This document shows positions 60,271 through 64,000 of a stretch of DNA of 64,000 bases, piece by piece. The translations under genes and the position numbers were made by a program. Source of the stretch: CAWBUW01 sp963792075 (lineage in GTDB: Bacteria; Chloroflexota; Anaerolineae; Anaerolineales; UBA4823). The stretch lies in assembly GCA_963792075.1 (NCBI GenBank), contig CAWBUW010000002.1:186001-250000 (forward strand). Direction: 5' to 3'. Below the pieces are notes generated by a model, which saw only the letters and a program-made list of their open reading frames with translations, made no database searches and was not told the origin of the DNA. Position 1 is the stretch's first letter; each line of letters opens with the position of its first letter.

Positions 60271-61086
60271 TTAGACCAGCTTTACATAAGATAGGGCCGC
60301 TGCTATTTTCCTTGCCGGTATTCCAAAACAGTCGGCCAGAGATTGCTCTAATCTTGCTGGCGTTAATTTTACTTCTTCTTTACTCGTTTTATCAAAACTT
60401 TCCAGTATAAAGGGCCTGTCCATGCTGCTAAAGCGCCACAATTTGTTCCCAATGACTTTGACGATGATAACCCGGTCCAGAAAATATCCGCCCTCTTCAT
60501 AATCTTTTGCTACTGCCATTTTATAATCCTCGATTGGGACGGGCACATCCACCAGGGTAAAAATATACCGTTTTGGATGATGCGAACGCTCAACCCGATA
60601 TTTCGAATTTCCAACCGGACGAATTGTGTAATGATGGTACTGTGTCAACCGTTTCGTGATTTTTTCGCTGTGCACAGGGATTGCACAGTGAATCGGGATG
60701 GCTACGTCCACCAGATATTTCTGCCGCGGCAGAGAGATAAGGCTGGCTGTATGACAGGCAGGACTTTCCATGTCATTAATCGTCAAATATCCTGTGAAAC
60801 CCAACAGGGTCAATAATGTATAGAAAGCCAGGTTACATTCAAAACAAGTCCCACCTGTCCCAAAGGATAAGGCTTCATCCCAGAATTCTTCCGGCCATCT
60901 TGGGCAAAGGGTGGTATCGACGGTCGTATGGCGTTTGATAATCCGGGACACACTTTCCCAGGGGACGTGACAGTTATAAGCTTGAATGAGCCGGTTCAGA
61001 TACCGAATTGAGGGAGTTTCCCTGTCACAACCCAGATATTTCAATATTTGATTGGTCAGCTTAGGAGACAATGAAAAGTTTGGCAT
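60271..61086 (-). CDS. Arylamine N-acetyltransferase-like protein
   Basis: 271 residues. The NAT/transglutaminase-like triad is visible: Cys81 in GTGGTCFECN, His112 in CHTASLI and Asp127 in YLVDVAIP. Classical arylamine N-acetyltransferases transfer acetyl from acetyl-CoA to arylamines through the cysteine and have RGGxCxExN in the motif; here Arg is Thr (TGGTCFECN), and the spacing from Cys to His is 31 rather than about 38. It is thus a divergent member; the acceptor is unknown. Confidence 0.8.
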   Translation of the reverse strand: MPNFSLSPKLTNQILKYLGCDRETPSIRYLNRLIQAYNCHVPWESVSRIIKRHTTVDTTLCPRWPEEFWDEALSFGTGGTCFECNLAFYTLLTLLGFTGYLTINDMESPACHTASLISLPRQKYLVDVAIPIHCAIPVHSEKITKRLTQYHHYTIRPVGNSKYRVERSHHPKRYIFTLVDVPVPIEDYKMAVAKDYEEGGYFLDRVIIVKVIGNKLWRFSSMDRPFILESFDKTSKEEVKLTPARLEQSLADCFGIPARKIAAALSYVKLV

Positions 61087-61119
61087 TTTGGATTCCAGGT
61101 CAGCCGTTCAGTCTGATCT

Positions 61120-61275
61120 TCATTCCAACAATTTTACCAGATACAGGCAAAGGTCATCATCCAGCATGACTTGCTCCCCGTATTGCAGATGATGGCCCTG
61201 ATAATAAACGCCGCGGCCATCGGACACGTGTCCCTGCCTGGCGGAATGGCGCGTAATGCGACTCCCAGACGATGG
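61120..61275 (-). other. Possible decayed coding fragment in the 378-bp spacer 61087-61464
   Basis: A 52-codon open stretch without a usual start reads GRGVYYQGHHLQYGEQVMLD then DDLCLYLVKLLE before TGA. It has protein-like composition but I recognise no family. The remainder of the spacer holds the repeat copy at 61282-61335 and, from 61340 to 61464, nothing I can identify apart from the ldcA leader. Confidence 0.25.
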
Positions 61276-61281
61276 TCAGAT

Positions 61282-61335
61282 AGCCCGCAAAACACCCCCA
61301 CATCTGCCCTTTGTCACGGCAACTCCCAATGAACC
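61282..61335 (-). repeat. Half copy of the dispersed element (61-kb copy)
   Basis: Read on the minus strand, TGGGAGTTGCCGTGACAAAG and onwards matches 40294-40339 at 43 of 46 positions, ending in GTTTTGCGGGC. The second arm of the 40-kb palindrome is absent here. The GGTTCAT prefix is shared with the copy at 1230. Confidence 0.85.
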
Positions 61336-61464
61336 ATTGCTGATCAAGGGACAATCGCTTCATGTTCGTGGTACACTTGCGCTTGAAAATGAAGGGAAGA
61401 TTGAAATATCCCTGCGTACAGTGTGTGCCATCCAAATACAAACCCAATTTCCCCAGGAAAAACT

Positions 61465-62433
61465 ATGACTTCGCCCAAACTGCTTAAACCCCACAGGCTC
61501 ATGCCGGGCCAACTCATTGGCATTGCCGCCCCTGCCAGCCCACCCAATGAGCCAGAATCTATCCGCTTTGGGATCGAAACTGTCGAATCGATGGGTTTCC
61601 GCGTCAAACCGGCCGCGCACCTGTTCGACCGCTCAGGCTACCTGGCGGGGGATGACGCCACCCGCGCCGCCGACCTGAACGCCCTTTTCGCCGACGAAAG
61701 CGTGGACGCCATCTTCTGCGTGAGAGGGGGGTATGGCTCCTCACGCCTGCTGCCGCTCTTGGATTATGACGCCATCCGATCCAACCCGAAGGTGCTGTTG
61801 GGTTACAGTGATATTACTGCCTTGTTACTCTCCATCTACCATAAAACCGGGCTGGTCACTTTTCACGGGCCGATTGCCGGGCAGACTTTTTCCCCCTACA
61901 CCCTGGCGGAATTCAAAAAGGTGCTGTTGGCCCCTCAACCGCCTGTCCTGATCGCTGCGCCGCCGCCTTTCGAGCGTGGCGAAGGCCGCGTGGAAAAAGA
62001 AAACCGCATCACACGGCTCGTACCCGGCAAGGTGCAGGGACGCCTGCTTGGCGGAAACCTCAGCCTGGTGTCCCATCTTATCGGAACGCCCTACATGCCC
62101 GATCTTTCGGGCGCTATCCTGTTCCTGGAAGACGTTAGTGAAGCGATCTACTCCGTTGACAGAATGCTGACCCAGCTTTGGCTTTCAGGGGACCTGCAAA
62201 AAGTGGCCGGGATCGCCTTTGGCAAGTTCTCCGAGCTCCGTTCATCTGAATGGCTCCAGAACCGCCTGCTGGAAGATGTGCTTGCCGAACGTGCCCGCGC
62301 GCTGCATATTCCGGCCGTCATGGGGTTGATGATTGGTCACGTCGGCGACCAGACTACCGTCCCGCTTGGCTGTCTTGCCGAGCTGGATGCCAGCACGGGG
62401 ACCCTGGCCCTGTTAGAAGAACCTGTCCGCTAA
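61465..62433 (+). CDS. LD-carboxypeptidase (muramoyltetrapeptide carboxypeptidase, peptidase S66)
   Basis: 322 residues from ATG 61465; a longer frame to 61423 has no site. The Ser-Glu-His triad is seen as Ser115 in LLGYSDIT, Glu222 in LFLEDVSE and His292 in IGHVGDQ. The enzyme removes the terminal D-alanine from murein tetrapeptides in the cytoplasm as part of cell-wall recycling. The convergent fructokinase gene ends 20 bases downstream. Confidence 0.92.
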   Translation: MTSPKLLKPHRLMPGQLIGIAAPASPPNEPESIRFGIETVESMGFRVKPAAHLFDRSGYLAGDDATRAADLNALFADESVDAIFCVRGGYGSSRLLPLLDYDAIRSNPKVLLGYSDITALLLSIYHKTGLVTFHGPIAGQTFSPYTLAEFKKVLLAPQPPVLIAAPPPFERGEGRVEKENRITRLVPGKVQGRLLGGNLSLVSHLIGTPYMPDLSGAILFLEDVSEAIYSVDRMLTQLWLSGDLQKVAGIAFGKFSELRSSEWLQNRLLEDVLAERARALHIPAVMGLMIGHVGDQTTVPLGCLAELDASTGTLALLEEPVR

Positions 62434-62453
62434 GGTTTGGACAGCCTCGGTTT

Positions 62454-63356
62454 TCAATGCTGCCAATGTGCAGCCATCATCGCCATTGCAATCGCGCCAA
62501 GCCCGCCGGAACGGCTCCCCAGGGCCGGGGGCAGGATGTATTCATCGATTTTATCCAGGATTAAAGGCGACTGGATATAACCGTTGAGTGTTTGCTGTAC
62601 CTTACGCCGGACCATTTGATGCAGGCCGGGGTGCTGTGGCACACCACCACCCAGGATAATGCGTTGGGGAGAGTAGGCGTAAATCAGGTTCGCCAGCGCG
62701 AAAGCGATGTATTCGGCCTCCAGCTCCCAGGCTGGATGCTCATCCGCCAAGGTCTCGGCGTTTTGCCCCCAGCGTTTTTGCATGGAGTCGCCGGAGGCCA
62801 GGCCTTCCAGGCAATCGCCATGAAAAGGACAGCCGCCCCGGAAAGGGTCTTTTTGCCAGTTGTGGGGAATGACAATGTGCCCGGCTTCGGCGTGGACCAA
62901 CCCGTGCAGGGGGGCTCCATTGATGAGGATGCCAACGCCAATCCCTGTCCCAATCGTTACGTAAAGGAACGGGTCCAACGAATGGTTCTCGGGTATCCAG
63001 TAATGCTCGCCAAAAGCTGCCGCGTTGACGTCGGTATCGAACGCGACCGGGACATTTAAACCCCGCTGGATTTCCCCGTATAAATCCACCTGCTGCCAGC
63101 CGGGTTTCGGGGTGGATGTAATGTATCCGTATGTGGGTGAGCCAGGGTTCAAATCCACCGGGCCAAAAGATGCAATCCCTATTCCTGCCAGTTCGCCCTT
63201 TCGAGCGTAGGGTGCGAAGAAGTCTAAAGCCTGCCGGATTGTTTCAGCAGAGCTGGTGGTCGGAAAGCGCTTTTCTGCTGCCAGGTCATCGGGGCTGCTT
63301 CCAACCATACAAACAAACTTGGTGCCACCGGCTTCGATGCCTCCAAATAATTTCAT
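62454..63356 (-). CDS. ROK family fructokinase
   Basis: 300 residues. The phosphate-binding loop GGIEAGGTKFVC at the N-terminus, TIGTGIGVGILINGAPLHGL, and the zinc site in GHIVIPHNWQKDPFRGGCPF and HGDCLEGLASG are those of ROK fructokinases (Bacillus YdhR/Gmuc type). It phosphorylates fructose to fructose-6-phosphate, possibly also mannose. Its ATG directly follows the stop codon of the sugar permease gene, so the two are one transcription unit. Confidence 0.9.
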   Translation of the reverse strand: MKLFGGIEAGGTKFVCMVGSSPDDLAAEKRFPTTSSAETIRQALDFFAPYARKGELAGIGIASFGPVDLNPGSPTYGYITSTPKPGWQQVDLYGEIQRGLNVPVAFDTDVNAAAFGEHYWIPENHSLDPFLYVTIGTGIGVGILINGAPLHGLVHAEAGHIVIPHNWQKDPFRGGCPFHGDCLEGLASGDSMQKRWGQNAETLADEHPAWELEAEYIAFALANLIYAYSPQRIILGGGVPQHPGLHQMVRRKVQQTLNGYIQSPLILDKIDEYILPPALGSRSGGLGAIAMAMMAAHWQH

Positions 63357-64000
63357 TTATGCTTTGGCCTGGGCGCGGTATGAGCTGATCAACACAGCCA
63401 GGAACATGACAATGGCCCGGACGACGTTCTGGGTAAAGAGATCGAAATTCAGCAGGGTCATCCCATTCGCGATCACGCCGATGAAGATTACGCCCAGCAG
63501 AGTCCCTCGCACCGTACCGCTGCCCCCATTGAAACTGGTGCCGCCGACAATCACCATGCTGATGACGTCCAGTTCCCAGCCTTTGCCAAAGGTGTGCGTT
63601 CCCGACATGACCTGGCCGGAAGTCATAAACCCGGATACGACCGATAAGACTTGCACGACGATGAAGGCGATGATTTTCGTCTTGCCCACGTTGATGCCGC
63701 TCAAGCGCGCTGATTCTGGATTGCCGCCTACTGCATACGTGGCCCGGCCGGTAGTGGTATAGCCCATAATGAACCAAACCACCACGAAGCAAATGATCAA
63801 GACAATGGCCGGGATAGGGATACCGTTCAGCCCTCCAACTCGTCCCCCGCCCAATTGGTTGAACCAGTCAGGGTATTGGTTAGCAATTGGGAACCCTCCG
63901 GAGAGGAGGCCGGCTGCGCCATATAAGGCTCCTAAACTGACTAATGAGACGATGAAGGGGGGCATCGCCGTTTTATGTTGGAAAAAACCCTCCAGCCACC
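63357..64000 (-). CDS. Sugar ABC transporter permease (RbsC family), cut by window edge
   Basis: The minus-strand frame is open from the window end to a TAA at 63357-63359, about 214 codons. Upstream of an internal ATG (63965) it continues WLEGFFQHKTAMPPFIVSL, so the true start lies outside. YTTTGRATYAVGGNPESARL and VIVGGTSFNGGSGTVRGTLL are the signatures of ribose/xylose-type permeases. Four to five membrane segments are present. It imports a monosaccharide, probably phosphorylated by the adjoining fructokinase (inference). Confidence 0.9.
   Translation of the reverse strand, partial: WLEGFFQHKTAMPPFIVSLVSLGALYGAAGLLSGGFPIANQYPDWFNQLGGGRVGGLNGIPIPAIVLIICFVVVWFIMGYTTTGRATYAVGGNPESARLSGINVGKTKIIAFIVVQVLSVVSGFMTSGQVMSGTHTFGKGWELDVISMVIVGGTSFNGGSGTVRGTLLGVIFIGVIANGMTLLNFDLFTQNVVRAIVMFLAVLISSYRAQAKA

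Noticed and set aside
63146..63156. GGTTCAAATCC, a tRNA T-loop-like motif
   Set aside because: It lies inside the fructokinase coding sequence on the other strand, and no acceptor, D or anticodon arms can be built around it.

Overview
The window looks like chromosomal DNA of a free-living bacterium of moderately high G+C, most probably a member of the Chloroflexota close to Anaerolineae. The grounds are secreted proteins with Pro/Thr-rich linkers after a lipobox, a C-terminal YLPLV tail, a DUF309 gene, an F420-type LLM oxidoreductase, SDR-type threonine dehydrogenase, and zinc-binding (C+) forms of L36, S14 and S4. No rRNA, tRNA, CRISPR array or complete insertion sequence was found.

Layout. 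0-7.6 kb: the N-terminal part of a DNA methyltransferase and a lipoprotein on the minus strand, then plus-strand metabolic genes (threonine dehydrogenase, a peptidase S51-like protein with a CysRS-like tail, a beta-hydroxyacid dehydrogenase, a YitT transporter), then a compact operon of ECF sigma factor, zinc-type anti-sigma factor and bactofilin-like membrane protein. 7.6-8.6 kb: era, divergent from the expression block. 8.6-34.4 kb: an almost unbroken plus-strand information-processing block: rpoB, rpsL-rpsG-fusA-tuf-rpsJ, rplC to rplO, secY-adk-map, rpmJ-rpsM-rpsK-rpsD-rpoA-rplQ, truA-rplM-rpsI. rpoC does not follow rpoB, and infA is missing between map and rpmJ. 34.5-45 kb: mazG, DUF309, a cyclase, an enolase-superfamily racemase next to a GNAT protein, an NAD-binding protein, a tiny hydrophobic protein, a GH20 hexosaminidase, a YiiX-like protein, a HAD phosphatase and a secreted metallophosphoesterase. 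44.7-55.8 kb: a catabolic locus of methylmalonate-semialdehyde dehydrogenase, a divergent ROK repressor with a clear operator, an AfuABC/FbpABC-type ABC importer, an inositol-monophosphatase-like enzyme, a PHP protein, a HAD protein and an aldo/keto reductase. 55.8-64 kb: a decayed mttB fragment, an LLM oxidoreductase, a second solute-binding protein, a phosphodiesterase, an arylamine N-acetyltransferase-like protein, an LD-carboxypeptidase, a fructokinase, and a sugar ABC permease cut by the window edge.

Most notable observations: (1) a set of intergenic palindromes between 37 and 59 kb with one fixed geometry, two 20-bp arms and a 3-nt loop, with compensatory changes between copies; (2) a related dispersed element, 43 of 46 bases identical between 40.3 and 61.3 kb; (3) a lineage-specific insertion of about 140 residues in RNA polymerase beta built from four Trp-Leu/Gly-Asp repeats; (4) a tuf gene with codon use unlike its neighbours and altered switch II residues; (5) a terminator-like hairpin in the rpoB leader; (6) truA without a standard start codon; (7) the ROK/ABC/phosphatase locus, which may be an uptake and dephosphorylation system for a phosphorylated sugar or polyol.
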